The notes: generated by a model not told the origin, from the letters alone. A stretch of DNA of 64,000 nucleotides from Pseudomonas fluorescens (GCF_001307275.1 NZ_CP012831.1:7055103-7119102); one strand, 5' to 3'. Numbered from the stretch's first letter, positions 35,565 through 45,189 are shown. A program made the numbers and translations.

Positions 35565-35650
35565 ATTTTGCGTCGACCGAGGGCAGCTACGGCCTCGTAT
35601 GGACGGTTGATTTGTCCTGCATACATGCAGATTCAATAGGAGCATTGGTG

Positions 35651-36403
35651 ATGATTTACACGCGCAGTGGGGCAGACGCCCTTGCAAACCGGAGCGTTAT
35701 CGTTTCGCCCGGTACCGGAAACCAGCATTGGGGAACGACCTTCTTTGGCCCGCGGAGCTCTCAAGCGCGGGCCCCAGGCCCTCAGGCGACAATGTCTGAA
35801 CTCAGAGCACACGAAGCAGTAGTGCCCCATTTCCACGGGGTGTCGATGTTTCAGTTGTTCATCGCTGGCAGTGGCACACTGGGTAATCGCGGGCAGGTAC
35901 TTGAGCCGCTCACCGTCCAGTTCAAAGACCATCACACGGCTTACGGGCCGATCGTGGCGGGTCCGCAAGGGCTGTCCTTCGTCGCCATGCGGATGTACAC
36001 CGGAAACTCCCAACCGGTCTATTTGAGTGAGCCTGGCTACCGGGAACAACTGCGTCCCAGCAAACGCCGGCACCTGACGTCCGAGCCCATCAAGTTCTCC
36101 ATTGCCCCTGTGATGCAGGCCCGCGAAGAAGCGAGTTGGGAACTGCTTTTTGAAGATGAGGCAGATGGCCTGCGCGCTCAGGTATTACGATTGGGCGCTG
36201 GTATGAAGGTGGACGGTCCGCCCCCTGGTATTGCGTCGGGTTATTACGTTTTCGTCGGAAACGGCAGCGTGCTGCATGGCGAAGAGGAGCTTCCTCTCTG
36301 GTCCATGATCGTCGTGGAATCAACTGAGGAAAAGTTCGAGATCCAAGCAGGTGACCAAGGTGCCGAGGTTCTCGTGCTCCAGTACCCCCGGGAAGAGATT
36401 TGA
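35651..36403 (+). CDS. two-domain cupin protein
   Basis: The 250-residue protein has a first cupin-like barrel with HEAVVPHFHGVSMFQLFIAG (about 54-73) carrying the His cluster, and a second barrel (about 170-245) with a GYYVFVGNGSVLHGEEELP strand pair but few metal-binding residues. No signal peptide is present. No enzymatic function can be assigned. ATG at 35651 has AGGAG eight bases upstream and is preferred to an earlier in-frame start. It faces the acyl-CoA synthetase operon across a palindrome-rich promoter. Confidence 0.7.
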   Translation: MIYTRSGADALANRSVIVSPGTGNQHWGTTFFGPRSSQARAPGPQATMSELRAHEAVVPHFHGVSMFQLFIAGSGTLGNRGQVLEPLTVQFKDHHTAYGPIVAGPQGLSFVAMRMYTGNSQPVYLSEPGYREQLRPSKRRHLTSEPIKFSIAPVMQAREEASWELLFEDEADGLRAQVLRLGAGMKVDGPPPGIASGYYVFVGNGSVLHGEEELPLWSMIVVESTEEKFEIQAGDQGAEVLVLQYPREEI

Positions 36404-36535
36404 AGTAGGGGTTCCCTCCGGCGAACTGACATTCGCTGGTCGTGTGCCCAACCTTAACGCGTAAGAAACACAGCTTCACCCTATCAAACAATAAACAAGT
36501 CTACGCCCCTGAGGGGGAGTAAAAGGCTTTGCACA

Positions 36536-37789
36536 ATGGAGTTCGTTATGAGCATTGGCGTAACGTTCAATTTCAAAAGGCTGGTCGCGCCGATATCCGG
36601 CGCGCCCCCCAGCCGGCTATTCGCTACGACCGCTTTACCCACGCTGACACAACTCGACATGCCTGCACCGCACACAGCGATAAACGCGACAAGCATCCAT
36701 GTCTGTAGGAAACGTTCGGATAGAAAAAGCACCAGTGCTCATGGAGCGCTCAAAAAACTCCAGCTCCGCAGCCTGCTGGCCTGTCTGGCCCTTGGCGCCG
36801 CCAGCGTCGCTACAGGCGCATATGCCGGGCCACTCCCCCCCTCTTCAGCATTGGCCTACGACAAGCAGACCCAAGGCCCAGTACCCATCCCGGTATCGGA
36901 ACGAGGCCTTCCAACGGTTACTGCTCAAACCTGGTTCAAAGCATCCAACGAAGGACGGATACTGGAAGGCGCCATATTTGACCGCGAGGGCAACCTGCTT
37001 TTCTGTGATGTTTCGGGTAAACGCGTACTTCGCCTCTCGCCGACCAAACAGCTTTCAATCGTAGCCACGATAGAGAACCTCTCCCCTGGCGGACTGGCAT
37101 TTCATCCCGACGGACGTCTGTTCATCGCGGCTCTCGATCTGAACCGCAACCTCGGCGCGATTTTCGCGGTCAAACCCGATGGCACGGGAATGCAAACCAT
37201 CATCGCGCAAGACACCGGATTCATGCCCAATGACTTGGCGTTCAACAAACAGGGTGGTTTCTACTTCAGTGATTTCAAAGGTATCTCGACCGAGCCAAAG
37301 GGCGGGATCTATTACGTTTCTCCCGATCTTTCGCCTCCCGTTGTCGTCTTGCCGCATCTCTCGATGGCCAACGGCGTTACGCTAAGTCCAGACGGAAAAA
37401 CGCTGTGGGCAACCGAATTTGGCCGCAACCTTCTGCATCGCATCGACCTGGCCAACGCTACTACCATCGCCACCATCAGTTCGTCCATCCCCTACCGTTT
37501 CACGGGGCCCTCCCCCGATTCGATGCGGGTCGACGCCGATGGCAATGTCTATGTGGCGATCTATGGGCAAGGTCGTGTAATGGTCTTTAACCAGATCGGT
37601 ATCCCGATTGGCCAGGTGCTGCTGCCGGGGCGCGAACAAGGGCACAATCTGCTATCGACTAGCCTCGCAATTGATCCCCATACGAACACCTTGTACTCCG
37701 TCACCAGTGATGGAGATAAGGGGCAAGGAGCGACAATATTCCACGCCAAGGTGTTTACCCATGGCTTGCCGCCGGCGTCATTCAAATGA
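36536..37789 (+). CDS. exported SMP-30/gluconolactonase-like beta-propeller protein; start region disturbed
   Basis: From about residue 105 the frame encodes a six-bladed SMP-30/LRE propeller: GRILEGAIFDREGNLLFCD, LAFHPDGRLFIAALD, FMPNDLAFNKQGGFYFSDF and SMANGVTLSPDGKTLWATE. This is the pattern of gluconolactonases with metal-binding Glu, Asn and Asp. A strong signal peptide core (LRSLLACLALGAASVATGAYA) ends near residue 98. The in-frame start at 36536 would put about 75 residues before that signal, which is odd. A better start, ATG at 36741, is out of frame by one base at an A6 run (36752-36757). The product is likely periplasmic and acts beside the PQQ dehydrogenase encoded next. Confidence 0.78.
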   Translation: MEFVMSIGVTFNFKRLVAPISGAPPSRLFATTALPTLTQLDMPAPHTAINATSIHVCRKRSDRKSTSAHGALKKLQLRSLLACLALGAASVATGAYAGPLPPSSALAYDKQTQGPVPIPVSERGLPTVTAQTWFKASNEGRILEGAIFDREGNLLFCDVSGKRVLRLSPTKQLSIVATIENLSPGGLAFHPDGRLFIAALDLNRNLGAIFAVKPDGTGMQTIIAQDTGFMPNDLAFNKQGGFYFSDFKGISTEPKGGIYYVSPDLSPPVVVLPHLSMANGVTLSPDGKTLWATEFGRNLLHRIDLANATTIATISSSIPYRFTGPSPDSMRVDADGNVYVAIYGQGRVMVFNQIGIPIGQVLLPGREQGHNLLSTSLAIDPHTNTLYSVTSDGDKGQGATIFHAKVFTHGLPPASFK

Positions 37790-37847
37790 GCCGTCTCAAT
37801 GTTTGTTCCCCACACGTGTGTCCTATTGATCACATGGAGAAACCCCT

Positions 37848-40283
37848 ATGACCCCTATTGGCGCAGAGCCTGACTCTTTGAATGCCAAGCGCGATACGAC
37901 AAAAGCCTCGCGATGGGTATGTCGTATCTTTGCCATTGTATTACTGATGCTTGGGCTGGCCCTTTCCATTGGCGGTATCATCTTGGTTGCGGACGCAGGT
38001 TCTGCGTACTACCTGATTACCGGGCTGGCCTTCATCACAAGCGCTGTACTTCTCTGGCGCGGCGATGCGCGAGGGATTTGGGTCTATGCCGCAATGCTGG
38101 TCTGGACCACGGCCTGGAGTTTGTGGGAGGTGGGTTTTAACGGCTGGCAACTGGCGCCGCGGCTCATTGGTCCGTTTGTTCTCGGCGCAGTACTTCTGCT
38201 ACCGCATTTCACCCGACTCAAGCCAGCGCCGAGCACCCGGAAACTTCCACGCGGCTGGCCATCGTTTGCCGGCGGTCTGGTCGCTGCAATTGCTTTGGGG
38301 AGCGTCAGCCACGCTTTCGGACCCGATGCCCCGGACTTTCCGATGTTGAGACGCGGCGTGCAATCGCAGGCGCCAGCGAAACTACCTCAACCACTGGCCA
38401 ACAACGAGCGTACCGACTGGCAAGCCTACGGCAATGACCAGGGCGGGACCCGCTTCAGTCCGCTTGCAGACATAGACACAACCAACGTCTCGAAACTGGT
38501 CAAAGTCTGGGAAGCCGACATGGCGCCAGTGAACGGCGATCTCAACGCGATCGAAGGCACCCCCATCATGATGGGTAGCTCCCTGTACGCGTGTGATGGC
38601 AATAACGGTATCCATGCATTCGATGCGGAAACCGGCAAAGAATTGTGGCGCCGCGACATTTCCAACGGCGTACCGCAGTCGGGCAAACCTTGTCGGGGTG
38701 TGGCGTACTACAAAGTGCCTGACGCCAATGGGTTTTGCTCAGAGCGCATCTACGCCCCCAGCCACAACCCCACGCTGGTGGCACTGGATGCGAAAACCGG
38801 TGAGTATTGCCCTGGGTTTGGTAACAACGGCGCAGTCGATCTGACAAAGGGCGTCGCACCTTACCCCCATGGCTTGTTCTATGTCAGCTCGGCACCGCAA
38901 GTCATCCGCGGCAAGATTGTCGTCGGTGGCGGCATTCCCGACGGGCAATACTGGGGTGGTCCGTCCGGCGTTATCAGGGCGTTTGATGCAGTAACAGGCG
39001 AACTCGCCTGGGCCTTTGATGCCGGCGCGCCAAATCGCCTCGGCCTGCCACCTGAAGGACAGTATTACACGCCTTCCACGCCCAACAGCTGGGCCCCGAT
39101 CAGCGCGGATGAGAAGCTCGGTCTTGTCTATTTGCCAGTGGGCAACGCGACACCTGATGCTTACGGTGGGCAGCGCCGTCCCTATGACGAGGACATCTCC
39201 AGTGCGGTGATCGCTCTCGACGCGGAGACTGGTCGACTGCGCTGGAAATTTCAGGCCACGCACCATGACATCTGGGATTATGACGTCGCTTCTCAGCCCA
39301 CTCTGTTGAATTGGCCTACCGCAAAGGGCATGCGGCCAGCACTGATCCAACCAACCAAGCGCGGCGAGATTTTCGTGCTCGACCGCGAGACTGGCGAGCC
39401 GATCAAGGCGGTGGAAGAACAGCCTGTGCCTCAGCGTGATATTGCTAAAGGCGAATGGCTGTCCCCTACCCAACCTGCCTCTGTCGAGCTCCCTGCTTTC
39501 AGGGGGCCTCAACTGCGCGAAAAAGACATGTGGGGGGCGACGCCGATCGACCAGATGGTTTGCCGGATCATGTTCAAACAATCGCGCTACGAGGGCCAGT
39601 TCACGCCCATCACGCTCGACAAAAATGTCTTGATCGATCCCGGTTCAATGGGGGGTGTGAACTGGAATGGCATCTCGCTGGACGTTGATCGTGGGCTGAT
39701 GATCGTCAACTGGACTCAGGTCCCTGACCGAATCGAGTTGGTCACACGCGAAGAAGCAACGCAACGCAATTTCAGGATTGCACCGGGTCTGGACGCAGGG
39801 GGACAAGCCGAGCAGCCTATGCTTGACACGCCCTACGGTGCTTATCGGGTCAACTTCCTTTCGCAGCTTGGCATTCCTTGCAATGCGCCGCCTTGGGGCC
39901 TGATTGGCGCTGTTGATCTTGTCAGTGGCAAGCTCATCTGGTCCAAGCCATTTGGCTCACCGCGTGACATTGGCCCGTTCGGTCTGCCGACCCTGGTCTC
40001 CATCCCAATCGGTACACCGACCGCCGGTGGCGCCGTGACGACACGTGGCGGCCTGGTATTTATCGGTGGTGCAGCAGAGCATACGTTCCGTGCCTTGGAT
40101 GCCGCCACCGGCCGGGAGCTGTGGAGCAGCCGCCTGGCCACCAGCGCCAATGCCACACCCATGACCTACCGCAGTCCTGTGAGCGGAAGGCAATTTGTGG
40201 TGGTCGCCGAAGGTGGGCGCCCGCATTATCGTACGAAGCCTGGTTCGAAGCTGGTTGCCTTTGCAATTCCAGACAGCAAGTGA
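37848..40283 (+). CDS. membrane-bound PQQ-dependent dehydrogenase, glucose/quinate/shikimate family
   Basis: The 811-residue protein has about five N-terminal membrane helices (residues 22-155) and then a periplasmic eight-bladed quinoprotein propeller. Tryptophan-docking phrases (DAETGKELWRRD, DAVTGELAWAFD, DAETGRLRWKFQ, DAATGRELWSSR) recur through it. ATHHDIWDYDV and PTKRGEIFVLDR match the Asp and Lys active-site segments of E. coli glucose dehydrogenase. It oxidises an aldose or a cyclic polyol in the periplasm and passes electrons to ubiquinone. Glucose versus quinate/shikimate cannot be decided here. It follows an exported lactonase gene and precedes a terminator; pqqABCDE lies 5 kb downstream. 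Confidence 0.93.
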   Translation: MTPIGAEPDSLNAKRDTTKASRWVCRIFAIVLLMLGLALSIGGIILVADAGSAYYLITGLAFITSAVLLWRGDARGIWVYAAMLVWTTAWSLWEVGFNGWQLAPRLIGPFVLGAVLLLPHFTRLKPAPSTRKLPRGWPSFAGGLVAAIALGSVSHAFGPDAPDFPMLRRGVQSQAPAKLPQPLANNERTDWQAYGNDQGGTRFSPLADIDTTNVSKLVKVWEADMAPVNGDLNAIEGTPIMMGSSLYACDGNNGIHAFDAETGKELWRRDISNGVPQSGKPCRGVAYYKVPDANGFCSERIYAPSHNPTLVALDAKTGEYCPGFGNNGAVDLTKGVAPYPHGLFYVSSAPQVIRGKIVVGGGIPDGQYWGGPSGVIRAFDAVTGELAWAFDAGAPNRLGLPPEGQYYTPSTPNSWAPISADEKLGLVYLPVGNATPDAYGGQRRPYDEDISSAVIALDAETGRLRWKFQATHHDIWDYDVASQPTLLNWPTAKGMRPALIQPTKRGEIFVLDRETGEPIKAVEEQPVPQRDIAKGEWLSPTQPASVELPAFRGPQLREKDMWGATPIDQMVCRIMFKQSRYEGQFTPITLDKNVLIDPGSMGGVNWNGISLDVDRGLMIVNWTQVPDRIELVTREEATQRNFRIAPGLDAGGQAEQPMLDTPYGAYRVNFLSQLGIPCNAPPWGLIGAVDLVSGKLIWSKPFGSPRDIGPFGLPTLVSIPIGTPTAGGAVTTRGGLVFIGGAAEHTFRALDAATGRELWSSRLATSANATPMTYRSPVSGRQFVVVAEGGRPHYRTKPGSKLVAFAIPDSK

Positions 40284-40606
40284 TCGCTGCTGACAATAGC
40301 TGATCGACTAAGGAGCCAGGCCATCGCGACCTGTCTCCAAAGTCTTGGACAGGGCAAATTTGCCTGCCTCTGAAATGGGTCTATATCCATTTCAGTATCA
40401 AAACGCCCGGTGCATTAGCATCGGGCGTTTTGTATTTCAGGGAGAGTGGTAACGCCTGCCACATATCCCCCTGCACAGAAACATCACCCTTCACTAAAAC
40501 TGAAGCCCTCACCTCTAAATCCGCCTTTCGCCGCGATGAGCCCATCCCTATGGTTAATCCACTGGCCGGCAGTCACTTCGCCCTGCCAGTGAATCGAGGA
40601 GATACG
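40284..40606. other. gap with terminator and tcuA promoter
   Basis: The terminator at 40401-40432 is in this gap. The tcuA reading frame is open from 40430, but no other gene is seen. Confidence 0.5.
40401..40432 (+). terminator. intrinsic terminator after PQQ dehydrogenase gene
   Basis: CGCCCGGTGC (40404-40413) pairs with GCATCGGGCG (40418-40427), with one G-T pair, around an ATTA loop; TTTTG follows. It separates the dehydrogenase from tcuAB. Confidence 0.85.
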
Positions 40607-42061
40607 ATGGTCGACGTTCTGGTGATAGGTGGCGGCAACGCTGCGTTATGTGCCGCATTGATGGCACGAGAGGCTGGCGCCAGCGTGATGCTGCTGGAAG
40701 GCTCGCCGAAAGTCTGGCGCGGCGGAAATTCGCAGCACACGCGCAACCTGCGCTGCATGCACGATGCGCCTCAGGATGTGCTGGTCGATGCCTATCCCGA
40801 AGAAGAATATTGGCAAGATCTGCTTAAAGTCACCGGTGGTCTTACCAACGAGAAACTGGCGCGCATCGCCATTCGCGCATCGTCATCTTGCCGTGATTGG
40901 ATGCGTTCACATGGTGTGCACTTTCAGCCGCCCTTGTCGGGTGCTCTTCATGTGGCTCGCACCAACGCGTTTTTCATGGGCGGCGGCAAGGCATTGGTCA
41001 ATGCCTACTTTCGCAGCGCCGAACGCCTGGGCGTGAAGATCCGTTATGACGCTCAAGTCACCGACATAGAACTGGAAAACGGTGCTTTCGTCGCAGCTCA
41101 CCTGGCCGAACGCATGATAGGTGGACAGCGATTCCCAGCGGAACGTATCGAAGCACGCGCTTGCGTCCTGGCGGCTGGCGGGTTTGAGTCCAACCGTGAA
41201 TGGTTACGGGAGGCTTGGGGCCAAAACGAGCGTGGTGAATGGCCATCGGACAACTTTCTGATCCGCGGCACTCGCTTCAATACCGGTGTGTTGTTGCGAC
41301 GAATGCTCGATCTTGGCGCCGATGCAGTTGGCGACCCGACCCAGGCACATATGGTTGCCATCGACGCCCGGGCTCCGCTTTACGACGGCGGTATATGTAC
41401 CCGCATCGACTGCGTGTCCCTGGGCGTGGTTGTCAACCGCGATGGCGAACGGTTTTACGATGAGGGTGAGGATTTCTGGCCCAAGCGTTATGCGATTTGG
41501 GGCCGTCTGGTTGCAGGACAACCCAACCAGCAGGCCTACTCGATTATCGACCAACAGGCGCTTGGCCGCTTCATGCCGCCGGTGTTCCCCGGAACCACAG
41601 CCCGGACGTTGCCAGAACTTGCTCGCCTGTTGAACTTGCCGCAAACGCAGTTCGTTAAAACCATCGAAGACTACAACAACGCTTGCCATGTCGGCACGTT
41701 CGACCACACCACGCTCGACGACTGCCATACCGAAGGGCTTATTCCCGCCAAGACTCACTGGGCAAGGCCGCTCACCAAACCACCCTACTACGCCTACCCC
41801 CTCAAGCCAGGTGTCACCTTTACCTATCTCGGCTTGGCGACCGACGAAACGGCCGCCGTGCACTTTGATGGCAAGGCCAGCCCGAACCTGTTTGTCGCCG
41901 GAGAAATGATGGCTGGCAACGTACTAGGCAAGGGTTATACCGCGGGTATTGGCATGGCCATCGGTACCGCCTTCGGACGAATCGCCGGCGTACAGGCCGC
42001 GCTTTGTGCGGGGTTTGGCCTTTCTCCTGTGAAATCGGAGCTTCAACATGCAGCTGTTTGA
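40607..42061 (+). CDS. tcuA: FAD-dependent tricarballylate dehydrogenase TcuA
   Basis: The 484-residue flavoprotein has VLVIGGGNAALCAALMAREA (residues 4-23) for FAD and RGGNSQHTRNLRCMHD (about 42-57), which is highly characteristic of TcuA, then a fumarate-reductase-like C-terminus (GEMMAGNVLGKGYTAGIGMA). TcuA oxidises tricarballylate to cis-aconitate, handing electrons to TcuB. The start at 40607 is chosen for its GAGGAG ribosome site; an ATG at 40550 is an alternative. The gene overlaps tcuB by 14 bases. The usual transporter tcuC is absent next to it. Confidence 0.9.
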   Translation: MVDVLVIGGGNAALCAALMAREAGASVMLLEGSPKVWRGGNSQHTRNLRCMHDAPQDVLVDAYPEEEYWQDLLKVTGGLTNEKLARIAIRASSSCRDWMRSHGVHFQPPLSGALHVARTNAFFMGGGKALVNAYFRSAERLGVKIRYDAQVTDIELENGAFVAAHLAERMIGGQRFPAERIEARACVLAAGGFESNREWLREAWGQNERGEWPSDNFLIRGTRFNTGVLLRRMLDLGADAVGDPTQAHMVAIDARAPLYDGGICTRIDCVSLGVVVNRDGERFYDEGEDFWPKRYAIWGRLVAGQPNQQAYSIIDQQALGRFMPPVFPGTTARTLPELARLLNLPQTQFVKTIEDYNNACHVGTFDHTTLDDCHTEGLIPAKTHWARPLTKPPYYAYPLKPGVTFTYLGLATDETAAVHFDGKASPNLFVAGEMMAGNVLGKGYTAGIGMAIGTAFGRIAGVQAALCAGFGLSPVKSELQHAAV

Positions 42062-43205
42062 TCCCCAGGTATCCAGTCAACTGATCCCGGTCCTCAACCT
42101 GCAGGAAACCGAAGTCGGACGGCAGATGACCATTTGCAATGCCTGCCGCTATTGCGAAGGTTTCTGTGCCGTATTCCCCGCAATGACCCGGCATCTGGAA
42201 TTCGGTCAGGCCGACATTCACTACCTGGCGAACCTTTGCCACAACTGCGGCGCATGCCTGTCAGCCTGCCAATACGCTGCCCCGCACGAATTTGCCGTCA
42301 ACGTGCCCAAAGCCATGGCTAAGGTACGTCTGGAAACCTACACCAATTACGCCTGGCCGCAGCCACTGGGCAAATTGTACCAACGCAACGGCCTTACCTT
42401 GGCACTGGCTTCAGGCGCGGGGTTGGCGCTGTTCCTATCGCTGACCTTGATGATCATGGGCAACCTGTTCATTGCCATGCCAGACGGTAACTTCTACAAG
42501 ATCTTTCCACACAACACGTTGGCACTGATGTTCAGTGCGGTGTTCGGTTTCGCCGTGTTGGCCCTAGGCATCGGCGTGCGTCGATTCTGGCGCGAAATCT
42601 CACCCGCCGAGGCACCGCTGCCGTTGAAAGCCAGTGCAGCACTGGAGGCCGGCGCCAACGTCGCACAACTCAAGTACCTGGACGGCGGACATGGGGAAGG
42701 CTGCAACAACGCTGACGACGAATTCACCCTCTGGCGCCGCCGCTTTCATCACCTCACTTTCTACGGGTTCATGTTGTGCTTCGCAGCCACGGGCGTTGCC
42801 ACCCTTTATCACTTTTTGCTGGATTGGTCGGCGCCGTACCCGATTTTGAGCCTGCCGGTATTGCTCGGCATTTTCGGTGGTGTAGGTCTGTTGATCGGCC
42901 CGGCAGGTTTGCTCTGGATGAATTTGCGGCGTAACCCGCAACAGGGTGATGAGAACCAGAAACCCATGGACCGTGGCTTCATCGCGCTCTTGTTCCTGGT
43001 CAGCGCCAGCGGCCTGGCATTGCTTGCCGGGCGCGAAACCAGTGCGTTGGGCCTGTTGCTTGCGATCCATCTGGGCCTGGTCATGGCGTTCTTCCTGACC
43101 ATGCCCTACAGCAAATTCGCCCACGGCATATTCCGCAGCGCTGCGTTGCTGAAATACACCATTGAAAAACGCCAACCCAACCCGATCAGTGCGGGCGGCG
43201 AATGA
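42048..43205 (+). CDS. tcuB: tricarballylate utilisation protein TcuB (4Fe-4S, membrane)
   Basis: The 385-residue protein begins with two ferredoxin-type cysteine clusters, CNACRYCEGFC (about 31-41) and CHNCGACLSAC (about 64-74), followed by about six membrane helices (for example LALASGAGLALFLSLTLMIM and GFIALLFLVSASGLALLAG). This is TcuB, which reoxidises TcuA and passes electrons to the respiratory chain. The ATG lies within the end of tcuA, suggesting translational coupling. The downstream gap has no transporter gene. Confidence 0.92.
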   Translation: MQLFDPQVSSQLIPVLNLQETEVGRQMTICNACRYCEGFCAVFPAMTRHLEFGQADIHYLANLCHNCGACLSACQYAAPHEFAVNVPKAMAKVRLETYTNYAWPQPLGKLYQRNGLTLALASGAGLALFLSLTLMIMGNLFIAMPDGNFYKIFPHNTLALMFSAVFGFAVLALGIGVRRFWREISPAEAPLPLKASAALEAGANVAQLKYLDGGHGEGCNNADDEFTLWRRRFHHLTFYGFMLCFAATGVATLYHFLLDWSAPYPILSLPVLLGIFGGVGLLIGPAGLLWMNLRRNPQQGDENQKPMDRGFIALLFLVSASGLALLAGRETSALGLLLAIHLGLVMAFFLTMPYSKFAHGIFRSAALLKYTIEKRQPNPISAGGE

Positions 43206-43527
43206 CAGGTGTTTTTCAAGAGCGCGCCGACGGCATCCTCGGCGCCGTTAAGTTGAAAGTAACCTTCATGAGAATCACAAGGAGAGTTTTACAGATGCTC
43301 AAATAAATTACCGAGACATTTCTCAAGAACAGACGTGACATGACTTAGGTCCCGTCTTCTCATCAACTTACCGTGTGTCACGTCAAGCTCGACGCGTCCA
43401 CAAAAAATCCAGTAGAGCTTCGCTGGGATCAACCGTTGCAGACATTCTTTAATGCTCTTCCGAGCGGAAGACCAACCTGAAGATGTGTTCGATTATCTGA
43501 CTAATAAAAACAAAAGCAGAGATTATC
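43206..43527. other. gap with relic start site
   Basis: An AAGGAG ribosome site (43279-43284) stands ten bases before ATG CTC AAA TAA (43295-43306), and the same frame opens 27 bases earlier. A strong ribosome site with a four-codon frame looks like the remnant of a deleted gene start. Otherwise I see only the porin promoter region. Confidence 0.4.
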
Positions 43528-44856
43528 ATGACCACTCATTTGAACTGCAACACGCTTAATACTTCCATCGCATTGCTGCTGCTTTGCGGAGCGGCCAACA
43601 GTCATGCACAAGAAGCCTTCAGTCCCGAATCCCCTTGGATGTTGGGAGACTGGGGCGGCCTACGCACAGAATTGCTGGAAAAAGGTTATACCTTTAACGT
43701 GCTCTACACGGGCGACGCAGCGACGAATCTTGCTGGTGGCTACGATTCGCACACCACGGCGCGGTATACCGACCAACTTGCGCTGATGAGCAATTTTGAC
43801 CTTGAGAAAATACTTGGCTGGGAAGATGCTGATTTTCAATTCACCATATCGGATCGTAACGGGCGCAATCTAACCAACGATGTACTCACCGATCCTCGTG
43901 TGGGAGGCATCAGTCAGGTTCAAGAGGTATACGGGCGCGGCCAGACCTGGCGACTTACGCAACTCTGGTATCGTCAAAAGTTCTTTGACGGCGGGCTGGA
44001 TATCAAACTGGGTCGCATGAATTTTGGCGAGGACTTCGGCAGCTTCCCCTGCAAATTCCAGAACTTGGCATTTTGCGGCGCGCAGCCTGGTAACTGGGCC
44101 GGCGATATCATTTATAACTGGCCAATCACTCAATGGGCGGGCCGTGTAAAGGTCGCATTGAGCGATAACACTTATGCGCAGATCGGTGCGTACGAACAAA
44201 ACCCTTCCTACCTGGAAATAGGTAACGGCTTCAAACTCAGCGGCAGCGGCAATGAGGGTACCTTGGTACCTGTCGAGCTGGTCCATACCACGTCGCTGGG
44301 AGCCGGACGGCTGCCAGGGGAATATCGCGTAGGGGCGTATTACAGCAGCCGTGACGCAAACGACGTCAACACAGAAGAAAACGGCATAGCAAAATCCCGC
44401 GACAGTAAACACGGCGCATGGATTGCCGGGCAACAACAAGTCTGGAAAGATCCGGACTTCGCTGCTCGCGGGCTGACGGTGTTTGCCTATGCCACCGTGC
44501 ATGACAAAGCCACCAATATGATCGATCGCTATGCGCAAGTAGGCGCTTACTACACGGCCCCCTTCAAATCTCGCCCGAATGACGAGATCGGCGTCGCCAT
44601 CGCCAGTCTCCATGTGAATAACCGTTTCACAGATCGTCAGCAGCAACTGAACGACCGGGCGGGGGTGAGCGATTACGACGACCCTCGCTACACACCGACA
44701 CAAAGCTCAGAAACCAACATGGAAATTTACTATGGCTTCGGCGTGACCAAGTGGCTGACCGTGCGCCCCAACCTGCAATTTGTAGGCAATCCTGGCGGAG
44801 TCAGCGAGGTCAGGGATGCATGGGTGGCCGGTTTGAAATTCGAGACCAGTCTGTAA
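43528..44856 (+). CDS. oprB: OprB-family carbohydrate-selective outer membrane porin
   Basis: The 442-residue protein has a Sec signal peptide (cleavage near residue 28, SHAQ/EAFS) and then the OprB opening (SPWMLGDWGGLRTELLEKGY). It is followed by many alternating beta strands with aromatic girdle residues and a C-terminal aliphatic strand ending in Leu (AGLKFETSL). These porins admit glucose and related sugars. It lies between tcuB and pqqA, and fits a role in feeding the PQQ dehydrogenase. The gene symbol reflects family assignment; Pseudomonas genomes carry several copies. Confidence 0.9.
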   Translation: MTTHLNCNTLNTSIALLLLCGAANSHAQEAFSPESPWMLGDWGGLRTELLEKGYTFNVLYTGDAATNLAGGYDSHTTARYTDQLALMSNFDLEKILGWEDADFQFTISDRNGRNLTNDVLTDPRVGGISQVQEVYGRGQTWRLTQLWYRQKFFDGGLDIKLGRMNFGEDFGSFPCKFQNLAFCGAQPGNWAGDIIYNWPITQWAGRVKVALSDNTYAQIGAYEQNPSYLEIGNGFKLSGSGNEGTLVPVELVHTTSLGAGRLPGEYRVGAYYSSRDANDVNTEENGIAKSRDSKHGAWIAGQQQVWKDPDFAARGLTVFAYATVHDKATNMIDRYAQVGAYYTAPFKSRPNDEIGVAIASLHVNNRFTDRQQQLNDRAGVSDYDDPRYTPTQSSETNMEIYYGFGVTKWLTVRPNLQFVGNPGGVSEVRDAWVAGLKFETSL

Positions 44857-45189
44857 GAGGCTCTTCCTATGCAATTTATTTTCAGCCTGAATTCGCACAA
44901 ACACGGGAGACTACGACAATGACGTTTTGCAGCCTACAGAATCGAGTTCAACTGCTCACGAAGTGCGTCGCCGCCCTGGCCTCTAAATTGTCGAGTCACT
45001 CGTTCTCGTACTTGGAGCAATTTCCCGAAGCCGTCCTGTTGTCCGATCGTCCGGCAGCACAAGACGAGGTATAACAGCCGAAACACGGCGCCGTAGGTTG
45101 GGCGCGCCTTGGAACGCTGCAAAATGATCCCAACCAAACTCAGAAATATGTACCTGACAAACGTCTCATCACTTGATAGGAGTACTTTC
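44857..45189. other. gap upstream of pqqA
   Basis: This 333-base gap holds the pqqA promoter. Notably no pqqF protease gene stands here, although many Pseudomonas genomes place pqqF directly before pqqA. No other gene or RNA is seen. Confidence 0.5.

Larger units (their letters stand above)
35292..35650. other. divergent regulatory region with several palindromes
   Basis: The 359-base gap separates the acyl-CoA synthetase gene from the bicupin gene. It contains the sites listed at 35436-35452, 35510-35538 and 35553-35564. No gene is seen in it. Confidence 0.55.

Noticed and set aside
36484..36732. Minus-strand open frame with a hydrophobic stretch overlapping the lactonase leader
   Set aside because: No ribosome site or family resemblance; hydrophobicity can arise from the antisense of this sequence.
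40430..40606. Upstream extension of tcuA
   Set aside because: It overlaps a terminator hairpin and lacks FAD-protein sequence; ATG 40607 has the ribosome site.
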